From: UBA4132 sp037133675
Lineage (GTDB): Bacteria; Pseudomonadota; Gammaproteobacteria; Methylococcales; Methylomonadaceae
Length of the DNA stretch: 64,000 nucleotides
Direction of reading: 5' to 3'
Assembly: GCA_037133675.1 (NCBI GenBank)
Contig: JBAXNR010000003.1
Coordinates: 25,657-89,656 of the forward strand
The position numbers and the translations under genes were made by a program. Each line of letters starts with the position of its first letter. The stretch's first letter is position 1. This document shows, one piece after another, positions 40,367-49,224 of this stretch. The notes under the pieces were generated by a model, which worked only from the letters and a program-made list of their open reading frames with translations, was not told where the DNA came from and did no database searches.

Positions 40367-42439
40367 TTAGTCTTCTTTTTCGGCTTCTTTAATACTTAAA
40401 CGAACGCGACCTTGACGATCAATTTCCAAGACTTTCACTTTAACCACATCGCCTTCATTCAAACGATCGCTGACTTTGTCAACGTGTTCGTCGGAAATTT
40501 GTGAGATGTGAACTAAGCCGTCTTTACCTGGAAGAATAGTGACGAACGCGCCGAAGTCCATTAAACGGACGACTTTGCCTTCATAAATTTTACCGACTTC
40601 AACTTCTGCGGTGATTTCTTCGATTAAGCGACGAGCTTCTTCACCAGCGGCTTTATCGACTGAGGCAACTTTCACGATACCGTCATCAGTTAAATCAACG
40701 CTCGCGCCTGTTTGTTCGGTAATGCTACGGATAGTTGCGCCGCCTTTGCCGATAACTTCACGGATTTTGCTTGGGTCAATTTTGAAAGTGATGATACGCG
40801 GTGCGAAATCAGACATTTCATTGCGGGTTGCAGCGAGGGCTTTGTTCATTTCGCCTAAGATGTGCAAGCGACCTACTTTAGCTTGCGCTAGTGCAGTTTG
40901 CATAATTTCTGCGGTGATGCCTTCAATTTTGATGTCCATTTGTAAGGCGGTGATGCCATCAATTGAACCAGCAACTTTGAAATCCATGTCACCTAGGTGA
41001 TCTTCATCGCCCATGATGTCAGACAATACTTTGAAGCTATCGCCTTCTTTAATCAAACCCATTGCAATACCTGCAACTGGGGTTGTAATGGGTACGCCTG
41101 CATCCATTAATGCCAAGCTACTACCGCACACCGAAGCCATTGAGCTTGAGCCATTCGATTCAGTAATTTCTGACACCACACGGATGGTGTAAGGGAATTC
41201 GTCCATGTTTGGTAATACAGCAAGAATGCCGCGTTTTGCTAAACGACCATGACCGATTTCACGGCGTTTGGGTGAACCGACAAAACCAGTTTCGCCAACG
41301 CTGTACGGAGGGAAGTTGTAATGCAGCATGAAGGGTTCTTTGTATTCGCCAGCCAGTGCATCAATAATTTGTGCATCGCGTTGTGTGCCTAAAGTGGCAA
41401 TCACTAGGGCTTGAGTTTCGCCGCGTGTGAATAACGCTGAACCGTGAGTTCTGGGCAATACACCTGTACGAATCGTGATAGGTCTAACTGAATCTAAGGC
41501 ACGACCGTCAATACGTCTGCCTTCCAACACTGCATGACGCACGATGCGATATTCTAGGTGTTCAATAATGCCGCGTATGTCTTTTTCAGCGTAATTGACT
41601 GATAATTTTTCGACGACTGCATTACGAATACCTTTAAGGTGTTCTTGACGAACTAATTTTTCTGCAATGGTGTAAGCAGCAGTAATGTCGGCTTCAACAG
41701 CTTCTGTAACTAATTGTTTTAATTCAACATTAGTTTCAGGAGCGACCCATTCAACTACACCACAACCTGCGGCGGCGGCAAATTCATTAATGGCGTTAAT
41801 CGCAATTTGCATTTGTTCGTGACCGAACAATACCGCGCCGAGCATGATTTCTTCAGATAAACCTTTGGCTTCTGATTCCACCATTAGTACTGCGTGTGCT
41901 GTACCTGCAACCACTAGAGTCAATTCTGATTCTTTTAGAGCGGCAGGTGATGGATTTAATAAATACTCACCATCCTTATAACCCACACAAGCTGCGCCGA
42001 TTGGGCCATTGAATGGTAGACCTGAAACGGATAATGCCGCTGACGCGCCTAATAACGCGGCAATTTCTGGATCAACATTTGGATTGAGTGACACCACTGT
42101 GGCAATAATTTGCACTTCGTGAGTGTAACCTTCTGGAAATAAAGGACGTATCGGGCGATCAATTAAGCGTGAAGTCAGGGTTTCTTGTTCGCTAGGTCGT
42201 CCTTCGCGTTTGAAAAAGCCACCTGGAATTTTACCTGCGGCATAGGCTTTTTCTTGGTAATTGACGGTTAAGGGGAAAAAATCACCACCAGCGGGTTCTT
42301 TTTTACCAACAACAGTAACGAGTAGTGATGTACCGTCTACATCGATCATAACTGCGCCGTCTGCTTGACGTGCAATTTCACCCGTTTCTAACGTAATTTT
42401 GTGGTCGCCGTACTGAAATTCTTGCCTAATAGGGTTCAC
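40367..42439 (-). CDS. pnp: Polynucleotide phosphorylase
   Basis: This 690-residue enzyme has two RNase PH domains (the second with RTHGSALFTRGETQALV and DIMGDEDHLGDMDFKVAG), then KH (IREVIGKGGATIRSITEQTG) and S1 (VGKIYEGKVVRLMDFGAFV) domains. It degrades RNA 3' to 5' with phosphate. It is the last gene of the conserved rimP-nusA-infB-rbfA-truB-rpsO-pnp series. A strong hairpin in its leader resembles the RNase III processing site that controls pnp in E. coli. Confidence 0.96.
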   Translation of the reverse strand: MNPIRQEFQYGDHKITLETGEIARQADGAVMIDVDGTSLLVTVVGKKEPAGGDFFPLTVNYQEKAYAAGKIPGGFFKREGRPSEQETLTSRLIDRPIRPLFPEGYTHEVQIIATVVSLNPNVDPEIAALLGASAALSVSGLPFNGPIGAACVGYKDGEYLLNPSPAALKESELTLVVAGTAHAVLMVESEAKGLSEEIMLGAVLFGHEQMQIAINAINEFAAAAGCGVVEWVAPETNVELKQLVTEAVEADITAAYTIAEKLVRQEHLKGIRNAVVEKLSVNYAEKDIRGIIEHLEYRIVRHAVLEGRRIDGRALDSVRPITIRTGVLPRTHGSALFTRGETQALVIATLGTQRDAQIIDALAGEYKEPFMLHYNFPPYSVGETGFVGSPKRREIGHGRLAKRGILAVLPNMDEFPYTIRVVSEITESNGSSSMASVCGSSLALMDAGVPITTPVAGIAMGLIKEGDSFKVLSDIMGDEDHLGDMDFKVAGSIDGITALQMDIKIEGITAEIMQTALAQAKVGRLHILGEMNKALAATRNEMSDFAPRIITFKIDPSKIREVIGKGGATIRSITEQTGASVDLTDDGIVKVASVDKAAGEEARRLIEEITAEVEVGKIYEGKVVRLMDFGAFVTILPGKDGLVHISQISDEHVDKVSDRLNEGDVVKVKVLEIDRQGRVRLSIKEAEKED

Positions 42440-42490
42440 TATTGGGATTCCTTTATGTGGATATTGAGTGGAGTTTTGATGTGTTAAAGC

Positions 42491-42518
42491 AGAAACGGCA
42501 CATGAGCGTGCCGTTTCT
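42491..42518 (-). promoter_or_regulatory. Strong hairpin between rpsO and pnp, probable RNase III processing site
   Basis: AGAAACGGCAC (42491-42501) and GTGCCGTTTCT (42508-42518) form a perfect 11-base stem with loop ATGAGC. It lies between the rpsO stop and the pnp start with no U-run, so RNA processing or pnp autoregulation is more likely than simple termination. Confidence 0.6.
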
Positions 42519-42528
42519 ATGGAGAGTG

Positions 42529-42798
42529 TTACTTACGCAGACCGAGGCGTTCAATCAGTGAACGATAACGTGCAAGGTCTTTGCCTTTGAGGTAATCCAA
42601 TAATTTGCGACGTTGGTTAACCATACGCAACAAACCACGACGTGAGTGATTGTCTTTTTTGTGTTCAGCAAAATGCGGCATCAAATGAAGAATGTGTGCG
42701 GTCAACAAAGCGACTTGGACTTCAGGTGAACCTGTGTCAGTGTCTGATTGACGATACGCTTCAACAACGGCTTTTTTTTGTTCTGCGGTAAATGGCAT
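42529..42798 (-). CDS. rpsO: Ribosomal protein S15
   Basis: This 89-residue protein matches S15 throughout: TDTGSPEVQVALLTAHILHL, HKKDNHSRRGLLRMVNQRRKLLDYL and the C-terminal RYRSLIERLGLRK. It binds 16S rRNA early in 30S assembly. It stands between truB and pnp, the standard order. Confidence 0.97.
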   Translation of the reverse strand: MPFTAEQKKAVVEAYRQSDTDTGSPEVQVALLTAHILHLMPHFAEHKKDNHSRRGLLRMVNQRRKLLDYLKGKDLARYRSLIERLGLRK

Positions 42799-42885
42799 TG
42801 CTTATAATCCCTAAGATTAATTAAATGAAAACCGTCTAATGACGGCTTGGGGTAATACTCCACGATAGGGTGTAGAGTTTGGGGT

Positions 42886-43788
42886 TCAATCCAGTAGATT
42901 GAATAACTTTTTCGGTGCTAGTTTACCATTTAAAGCCATTTCTCCCAAGCCAAGAAAGAGCTTTTGATGATAAAGGCGCACACTACCTAATTGCTCGCTA
43001 TCATAATGAATCGTTTGACCGTATTGAATAGCGGTGGCTTGCTCATCTGATAACAGCACAGAGGGTATGGTTTGTAAGGGTTTATCAACCGCCATTAAAC
43101 AGGCATTTAATTCCTGTGCTGTCATGGCGGTTAGTTGTTCAATCGTGTGTGCATCAGCTAACTGAAACTGCCCTGCTTGCAATCGCCGCAACACTGTGAC
43201 CGTACCGCCACAATTGAAATAATGCCCAATGTCTTCGGCTAAGGAACGAATATAAGTGCCTTTAGAACAGAAGACTTCTAAGCTCAGTTGGTCATTAGCA
43301 AACTCTATTAGCTTTAACTCGTATAGTTTAATGTGGCGAGCTTTGCGGTCAACCGTGATACCTTCTCGCGCCAGTTCATACAGCTTTTTACCGTTATGTT
43401 TTAACGCCGAATACATCGGTGGCACTTGCTCACAGTCACCTGTGAAATGTTGCAAGCAAGTATGAATTTGCTCAAGATTGATTTTTGGCACAGGCTTAGT
43501 TTCTAATACCACGCCTTCCGCATCACCCGTATCGGTCATCACGCCGAGTTGAATAGTCACCGCATAGCGTTTGTCATCATCCAGCATCTTGCCTGATACT
43601 TTAGTCGCCTCACCAAAACACAGCGGCAATAAACCTGTCGCCAACGGGTCTAAACTGCCCGTATGCCCTGCTTTATTGGCATTAAATAAGCGGCGAACTT
43701 CTTGCAAAGCTTTATTAGAAGAGACACCTAAACGTTTATCCAACAATAAAATACCGTGGATATTAAGACCTGATTTGCGTTTGCTCAT
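42886..43788 (-). CDS. truB: tRNA pseudouridine-55 synthase
   Basis: This 300-residue enzyme has HGILLLDKRLGVSSNKALQEV and the catalytic Asp47 in GHTGSLDPLATGLLPLCFGEATK, plus the conserved Tyr in RYAVTIQLGVMTDTGDAEG. It makes pseudouridine 55 in the T-loop of tRNAs. In most gammaproteobacteria rbfA is immediately upstream; here a 2.3-kb restriction cassette separates them. Confidence 0.95.
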   Translation of the reverse strand: MSKRKSGLNIHGILLLDKRLGVSSNKALQEVRRLFNANKAGHTGSLDPLATGLLPLCFGEATKVSGKMLDDDKRYAVTIQLGVMTDTGDAEGVVLETKPVPKINLEQIHTCLQHFTGDCEQVPPMYSALKHNGKKLYELAREGITVDRKARHIKLYELKLIEFANDQLSLEVFCSKGTYIRSLAEDIGHYFNCGGTVTVLRRLQAGQFQLADAHTIEQLTAMTAQELNACLMAVDKPLQTIPSVLLSDEQATAIQYGQTIHYDSEQLGSVRLYHQKLFLGLGEMALNGKLAPKKLFNLLD

Positions 43789-43855
43789 GGGATGTAAATA
43801 GATACGCGATTTATCACTCAGATGAAAGTAGTGAAATCATAATATGAATTAAAAT

Positions 43856-44791
43856 TTAGAATCGTAATTGTAAATTCAATTTAAAATATAATTTATTATT
43901 TTTTTCTAAATATAATTTACCGAAACGATGGCGTGTTGTCGAAGGGGTATCTAATTTAATATTTTCGTATAAATAGGTTCTTAATGTAGCTAACTCAATA
44001 ATATGAAATGCAACACAATCACCTGTATTTTTTAACACAATACTACCATTAGCTTCATAATTACCATCCCATTTACTACCCGCAAAAAAACCTAATAACA
44101 CATCGACTAATAATTTTTGGACTTTATTGATTAATACCGCTTTATCACCATAGTTTATTTGTTGATTAAGTACATTCTGTTCATGAATAAAATCCACGAT
44201 TTTTGATATAGAACTAATTTTGTATTTATAAAATGCGTATAGAATATACGCGATAATTTCAGGCATTAATGAATCAACCATTTTTAAGTTATATGTCATG
44301 GTGTCTTTTTCAGCACCCATATATTTAAAAACACCGCCATTACTTTCTATAGAAATTATTCTATCTCTTAGTTTTGTTCTCGTATTAATGGCATTAATTT
44401 CATCAATTTTTTCAATGTTTAATTTTTCTATTTTAAAAATAAAATTAGTGTTTACTAGCGTAGAAAATATGACAGATTTTTTACTTAGATCAATAACTCT
44501 AAAACAATAAAATAATGCGAATGGAACTAGCTTTTCTTTTGTTAGTTTTCTTAAAATTTCTGCGGCATTTTTGTATTCAATATCTATTTTTTTATTAATT
44601 ATCTCGATAATTTCATTGTCCGAAATATCTTCTAAACTTAAATTTTTTACAGTAATTGAGGTAACATCAAAACAGTCTTCTCGTGGATTCAATTTTAAGT
44701 CAGCTAAAAATAATCTTTTCTCAGTCAATAATTGTAATAATGGCGATAATTCGCTGTATTTAATTTCATTGCTTATAAATTTCACAAACAT
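43856..44791 (-). CDS. HpaII-like type II restriction endonuclease
   Basis: This 311-residue protein is very AT-rich in coding. Its C-terminal end, TPSTTRHRFGKLYLEKNNK then LYFKLNLQLRF, and the central INTRTKLRDRIISIESNGGVF and GFFAGSKWDGNYEANGSIVLK, follow the pattern I associate with HpaII-family endonucleases, which cut CCGG. HpaII itself is somewhat longer (about 358 residues), so the N terminus may differ. It overlaps the upstream HNH gene by one base and lies in a cassette with a truncated cytosine-5 methyltransferase, the expected partner type. The family call comes from remembered motifs and needs a profile search. Confidence 0.62.
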   Translation of the reverse strand: MFVKFISNEIKYSELSPLLQLLTEKRLFLADLKLNPREDCFDVTSITVKNLSLEDISDNEIIEIINKKIDIEYKNAAEILRKLTKEKLVPFALFYCFRVIDLSKKSVIFSTLVNTNFIFKIEKLNIEKIDEINAINTRTKLRDRIISIESNGGVFKYMGAEKDTMTYNLKMVDSLMPEIIAYILYAFYKYKISSISKIVDFIHEQNVLNQQINYGDKAVLINKVQKLLVDVLLGFFAGSKWDGNYEANGSIVLKNTGDCVAFHIIELATLRTYLYENIKLDTPSTTRHRFGKLYLEKNNKLYFKLNLQLRF

Positions 44792-45555
44792 TACCCCTTG
44801 AAAATATTTTGATAATGGTAATCTAAAAATTCTGTTGCAGGAGTAAACTTATCTGGCAAAATAATTGATTGATTTTCATATTTCACAAAGAAATCTTCTA
44901 CCGCATGATCTTTTTTAAAATCGGCGAAACATGAGGAGATTTTTATTTTATAGTCTGTTGTAACGGTTATGAATCCTCTATCAAATGCTTTGTCATGAAT
45001 TGAGTTTAAGCACAAACCATTGCGTGGATTTAATCTATTTTTCTCATCTTTAGCCCAAGGTATAATATGACTGGCTACTAAAAAATCTGAAATACTCAAA
45101 CCCGTTATGCAACATTTCAAGTTATAAGATGAAAGAATGGTAGAACGGAAAAAACTTTGATTAACTCTTTGCTTTATAATAGCCTCTCTTTCTCTCCCTA
45201 CGGGAATAAAATCCATATCGATTTCAGCTAATTTTTCAATTGGTTGATTTGTAAACTTTGAAATTAATAATTCACTTTCATAAGCAAGACTACTCCAGTC
45301 ATTATTAAATTCATCCCAAACAAGTTTATCTAACTTACTTGTATTACCTAAACCTACAATTCCTCTTTTTTTCAATTCTGGGTCAAAACTTCCAAAATTT
45401 CCTATTTTCATTTTAACGGAATTTGGTGTTCTTCCTATGATTTTTGCAATACGAATTATATCTGGATGATTAGAGCCAACTCTACTGAATGGAATTTTGC
45501 AATAAAGATTTAATGCAACAATTGTTTGCTCTCTTGTCCAATTTTCTCTTGCCAT
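44791..45555 (-). CDS. HNH endonuclease of the restriction cassette
   Basis: This 254-residue protein has an N-terminal Myb/SANT-like helical region (WTREQTIVALNLYCKIPFSR, IIRIAKIIGRTPNSVKMK). The C-terminal HNH domain has KCCITGLSISDFLVASHII, PWAKDEKNRLNPRNGLCLN and IHDKAFDRGFI, with His163, an Asn of the HNH core and His187. It is AT-rich like its neighbours. The gene starts one base after the methyltransferase stop and overlaps the HpaII-like gene, so the three form one transcript. It may be a second nuclease of the same R-M system or an independent modification-dependent enzyme. Confidence 0.75.
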   Translation of the reverse strand: MARENWTREQTIVALNLYCKIPFSRVGSNHPDIIRIAKIIGRTPNSVKMKIGNFGSFDPELKKRGIVGLGNTSKLDKLVWDEFNNDWSSLAYESELLISKFTNQPIEKLAEIDMDFIPVGREREAIIKQRVNQSFFRSTILSSYNLKCCITGLSISDFLVASHIIPWAKDEKNRLNPRNGLCLNSIHDKAFDRGFITVTTDYKIKISSCFADFKKDHAVEDFFVKYENQSIILPDKFTPATEFLDYHYQNIFKG

Positions 45556-45556
45556 A

Positions 45557-46015
45557 TTATTCTAAAATATCACGAATAATTTTAAAAGTTTTACCCGAAT
45601 CGTGATTAACTAAACCGCGTACATTTTCCAAAAAGAAGGCTTTAGGTTTTTTAGCTTCAATAATATCGACGATATTAAAAAATAAATTACCACGTTCAGA
45701 ATTATGATTATCGTTAAAGCCGCGTTTATACCCTGCTTGGCTAAATGGTTGACAGGGAAAGCCTGCGCATAATAAATCAAAGTCTGGAATATCATGGGGC
45801 ATAATGTTACGAATATCATTATTGAACAGACCATTATTAAATAACTCAGGCGAAATAGTTTTATAGTTATATTCGTAAGTTTTTCGTGCCTGACTATCTA
45901 TTTCTGAAGCAAATACACATTCCCCGCCTAAGCGGTGCATGGCAAGATGAAAACCACCTATCCCTGCAAATAAATCAATAAATTTGAATTTGATAGCGTT
46001 AGTTGATTGACTCAT
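45557..46015 (-). CDS. Truncated DNA (cytosine-5) methyltransferase, N-terminal part only
   Basis: This 152-residue frame has motif I (FIDLFAGIGGFHLAM), the catalytic PCQPFSQAG (Cys88) and motif VI with ENVRGL (Glu130). It stops at IIRDILE, where full enzymes (over 300 residues) continue through motif VIII, the target-recognition domain and motifs IX-X. No continuation appears in any frame downstream, since the HNH gene begins at once. Alone it should not methylate DNA. It is either a deletion product or a relic; an intact cognate methyltransferase elsewhere would then be needed if the endonuclease is active. Confidence 0.82.
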   Translation of the reverse strand: MSQSTNAIKFKFIDLFAGIGGFHLAMHRLGGECVFASEIDSQARKTYEYNYKTISPELFNNGLFNNDIRNIMPHDIPDFDLLCAGFPCQPFSQAGYKRGFNDNHNSERGNLFFNIVDIIEAKKPKAFFLENVRGLVNHDSGKTFKIIRDILE

Positions 46016-46081
46016 TTAACAATGATGATTGAGGGTGTATTTATAGCGCGTTGCAATGACTTCATACCAATTCACAATTGA

Positions 46082-46106
46082 AAAGGCGCGAATAAATCGC
46101 GCCTTT
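46082..46106 (-). terminator. Perfect stem-loop after rbfA
   Basis: AAAGGCGCGA (46082-46091) and TCGCGCCTTT (46097-46106) form a ten-base stem with loop ATAAA. Read on the minus strand it follows the rbfA stop and ends in CGCCTTTTC. It may end the rimP-rbfA transcript before the inserted cassette, leaving truB-rpsO-pnp to another promoter. Confidence 0.65.
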
Positions 46107-46114
46107 CGTTATCG

Positions 46115-46486
46115 TTAGTCGTTTGGTTCGGGAGGATTATGAATCACATCACTCAACAATTCCGCTACCCGCATTCCTGTATCAAACGAGGTATCGTAGT
46201 GAAAACGCAACGTGGAAATGTGCCGTAGGCGCATTCGTTTGGCGAGTTCGTGGCGTATCATCGGAGCGAGTTCGTTCAATAATTTAATATTGTCGCGTTT
46301 GCTTTGATCATCGCTATTTAATACGGTGACATAAATTTTTGCCACCGCTAAATCTTTGCTGACCACGACTTCGTTAATGGTGACAAAACCTAGGCGCGAA
46401 TCATCAATATCACGTTGCAAAATGAGCGATAGCTCTTTTTGCATTTGTGAGGATACTCGCGCATTGCGCCCAAATTCTCTTGCCAT
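46115..46486 (-). CDS. rbfA: Ribosome-binding factor A
   Basis: This 123-residue KH-fold protein has RVSSQMQKELSLILQRDIDD, VTINEVVVSKDLAVAKIYVTV and LRHISTLRFHYDTSFD. It helps 16S rRNA maturation and cold adaptation. It is encoded two bases after the infB stop. A terminator-like stem follows, and truB is displaced 2.3 kb downstream. Confidence 0.95.
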   Translation of the reverse strand: MAREFGRNARVSSQMQKELSLILQRDIDDSRLGFVTINEVVVSKDLAVAKIYVTVLNSDDQSKRDNIKLLNELAPMIRHELAKRMRLRHISTLRFHYDTSFDTGMRVAELLSDVIHNPPEPND

Positions 46487-46488
46487 GA

Positions 46489-49209
46489 TTACAGTTCCCG
46501 TCTAACTTCGGTACGTTCAAAGACTTCGATTTGATCGCCTGCACGGACATCGTTGTAGTTTTTCACACCGATACCACATTCCATGCCCATTTTAACTTCG
46601 GCTGCATCGTCTTTGAAGCGGCGTAAAGATTCTAACTGTCCTTCATAAATAACCACGTTTTCACGCAGTACGCGGATAGGTAGATTACGTTTAACAAAAC
46701 CATCGACTACCATACAACCTGCAATTGCACCAAATTTGGGTGATTTAAAGACATCACGCACTTCTGCCAAACCAACAATGGTTTCTCTGATTTCAGGTGC
46801 TAACATACCGCTGATTGATTTTTTAACTTCGTCTATCGCTTCATAAATGATGCTGTAGTAATGTAAGTCGATACCTTTTTCTTCAATCATTTTTCTAGCA
46901 GTGGCATCGGCACGAACGTTGAAACCCATTAATATTGCGCCAGACGCTAAGGCTAGATTAGCATCACCTTCGTTAATACCACCGACTCCGCCATAAACGA
47001 CTTTAACTTCTACTTCGTCATTGGATAAGGCAATCAGTGAGCTACGCAACGCTTCTAAGCTGCCTTGTACGTCAGTTTTTAACACCAAATTAACACTCGC
47101 TAATTCGCCTGATGCCATGCGTGAAAATACTTCGTCCAATTTAGCGGCTTGTTGTGCTGCATGACGGGTGAATTTTTTACGATCTTCACGATGCTTCGCT
47201 AAGTCTTTGGCGATACGTTCGTTTTGTACCACTAAAAATTCATCGCCTGCATTGGGTGTGCCTGATAAACCTAGAATTTCCACAGGTTCACAAGGTCCAG
47301 CCTCTTTAATAGGTTTACCGTTTTCATTAAACATGGCGCGAACGCGTCCATATTCATGTCCACATAACACCATTTGTCCGTTTTCTAGTTTGCCTTTTTG
47401 AATCAATACGGTAGATACTGCACCACGTCCTTTATCCAGACGCGATTCAATGACAACACCTGAGGCTGCACCGTCAAAAGGGGCTTTAAGTTCTAAAATT
47501 TCGGTTTGTACAATCAGAGCTTCGATGAGTTCATCAATACCTAAGCCTGTTTTAGCAGAAATTTGTAAAAATTGGACATCGCCGCCCCATGCTTCTGCCT
47601 GTACACCAATCGTTGCCAATTCTTGCATGACCTTATCTGGATTAGCACCTGCTTTATCCATTTTGTTCATGGCAACAATGATAGGCACATTGGCAGCTTT
47701 GGCGTGTTCAACGGCTTCTTTGGTTTGTGGCATCACGCCATCATCAGCGGCGACAACAATAATAACTACGTCAGTCACATCCGCACCACGCGCTCGCATG
47801 GCAGTAAATGCCGCGTGACCTGGGGTATCTAGGAAGGTAACAGAACCGTGGTCTGTTTTGACTTGATACGCGCCGATGTGCTGGGTGATACCGCCCGCTT
47901 CGCCTGCGGCAACACGGGTTTTACGAATGTAATCGAGTAATGAAGTTTTACCGTGATCGACGTGTCCCATGATGGTAACAATAGGAGCGCGAGGCTGTTC
48001 TATGCGGTTATCTTCTTCGAGAGCTTCGGCGAGCATTTCTTGCTCAACATCATCTTCACTTTGCATAATGGCTTTATGCCCCATTTCTTCAACCAAAATC
48101 ACCGCTGTGTCTTGGTCGATGGCTTGGTTGATAGTTGCCATAATGCCTAGTTTCATCAACTGCTTAATGACTGCCGCCGCTTTGACATTCATTTTTTGCG
48201 CAAGATCAGAGACAATAATCATCTCAGGAATGGTCACCTCATAAACAATCGGTGCGCTGGGCATTTCAAATTGATGCTTGCCTTCGGGTTGATTAACATT
48301 GCGTTGCGGGGCTGCTTGCTTGCCTTTTCTCTTGCCGCGCTTGCCATCTTTACCCGATGAGCGTCCGCCGCCCTCATCTGGTTTTCTGTTCGGTGCGTCG
48401 GGTTTCGCCGCTTGTTGTTGTCTGACTTTGTCAGCATTTTTCTTAATAGATTCTTCCAATCGACGCTCTTTCTCTTGTTGTTTTTTTCGGGCTTCTTCAG
48501 CTTCTTTGGTTTTAGCTGACTTCTCTTTGTTTTTCTTTTCTTCTTTAATTTTCAAAGCTTCAAATTTGGCTTCTGAACCAATATCTACAGTTACTTCACT
48601 ACTGTTTTCGGCTTCCAAATTATCATCAGGAGTAAGCTCAACTTTTGGTTTAACTTTATGGTTGTTTGGCTTAGCTTTATTGTCTGATTTGGTTTCGACG
48701 GGTTTTGTTTTTTCGGCAACCGTAACGATGACTTCTTGTACTTGAGGCTTCGGTTCAACTGGCACGATTGGTTCGATGATTGGTTCAATAATTTTGACTG
48801 GCACAACAACTTCAACCACTTCACTGACGATAGGTTTTTGTGGCTCGATTAGCTCAACTTTAGGCTGTTCTACAGGTTTGCGTTCCTCAGTCTCTGGGCG
48901 TTTTATATAGGTTTTCTTTTTACGCACTTCAACACTAATGGTTTTTGTGGAGCTACCTGGCACGCTGGCTTGTTTTATCTCAGTGACTTTTCTGCGTTCT
49001 AGGATGACTCGTTTTGGTGAATTATCGCTTTCACCTTGCGCTTTACCATGACTTTTTCGCAAATGAGATAGTAACTGCATTTGTTGTTCATCATTGATAA
49101 CATCATCCGCTGTTCTGGCAGATAAGCCCGCTTCTTGCAGTTGTTTTAATAACTGATCTAACGGCGTTTTTACCATGTCGGCTAATTGTCGTACTGTTTT
49201 ATCGCTCAT
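46489..49209 (-). CDS. infB: Translation initiation factor IF-2
   Basis: This 906-residue protein has two IF2-N domains (about 1-50 and about 325-375) separated by a long charged Lys/Glu/Pro-rich linker. The GTPase domain follows with G1 GHVDHGKTS, G3 DTPGHAAF and G4 NKMDKAGANPDK, then domains II-IV to the fMet-tRNA-binding C terminus. It places initiator tRNA on the 30S subunit. It lies between nusA and rbfA as usual. Several open frames on the opposite strand here are shadows of the repetitive linker. Confidence 0.97.
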   Translation of the reverse strand: MSDKTVRQLADMVKTPLDQLLKQLQEAGLSARTADDVINDEQQMQLLSHLRKSHGKAQGESDNSPKRVILERRKVTEIKQASVPGSSTKTISVEVRKKKTYIKRPETEERKPVEQPKVELIEPQKPIVSEVVEVVVPVKIIEPIIEPIVPVEPKPQVQEVIVTVAEKTKPVETKSDNKAKPNNHKVKPKVELTPDDNLEAENSSEVTVDIGSEAKFEALKIKEEKKNKEKSAKTKEAEEARKKQQEKERRLEESIKKNADKVRQQQAAKPDAPNRKPDEGGGRSSGKDGKRGKRKGKQAAPQRNVNQPEGKHQFEMPSAPIVYEVTIPEMIIVSDLAQKMNVKAAAVIKQLMKLGIMATINQAIDQDTAVILVEEMGHKAIMQSEDDVEQEMLAEALEEDNRIEQPRAPIVTIMGHVDHGKTSLLDYIRKTRVAAGEAGGITQHIGAYQVKTDHGSVTFLDTPGHAAFTAMRARGADVTDVVIIVVAADDGVMPQTKEAVEHAKAANVPIIVAMNKMDKAGANPDKVMQELATIGVQAEAWGGDVQFLQISAKTGLGIDELIEALIVQTEILELKAPFDGAASGVVIESRLDKGRGAVSTVLIQKGKLENGQMVLCGHEYGRVRAMFNENGKPIKEAGPCEPVEILGLSGTPNAGDEFLVVQNERIAKDLAKHREDRKKFTRHAAQQAAKLDEVFSRMASGELASVNLVLKTDVQGSLEALRSSLIALSNDEVEVKVVYGGVGGINEGDANLALASGAILMGFNVRADATARKMIEEKGIDLHYYSIIYEAIDEVKKSISGMLAPEIRETIVGLAEVRDVFKSPKFGAIAGCMVVDGFVKRNLPIRVLRENVVIYEGQLESLRRFKDDAAEVKMGMECGIGVKNYNDVRAGDQIEVFERTEVRREL

Positions 49210-49224
49210 AATTCTACCCCTTGG

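Noticed and set aside
47450..48745. Several open frames on the plus strand inside infB
   Set aside because: They run opposite a clearly conserved infB gene and arise from its repetitive Lys/Glu/Pro linker and biased codon use; no motifs or start signals support them.
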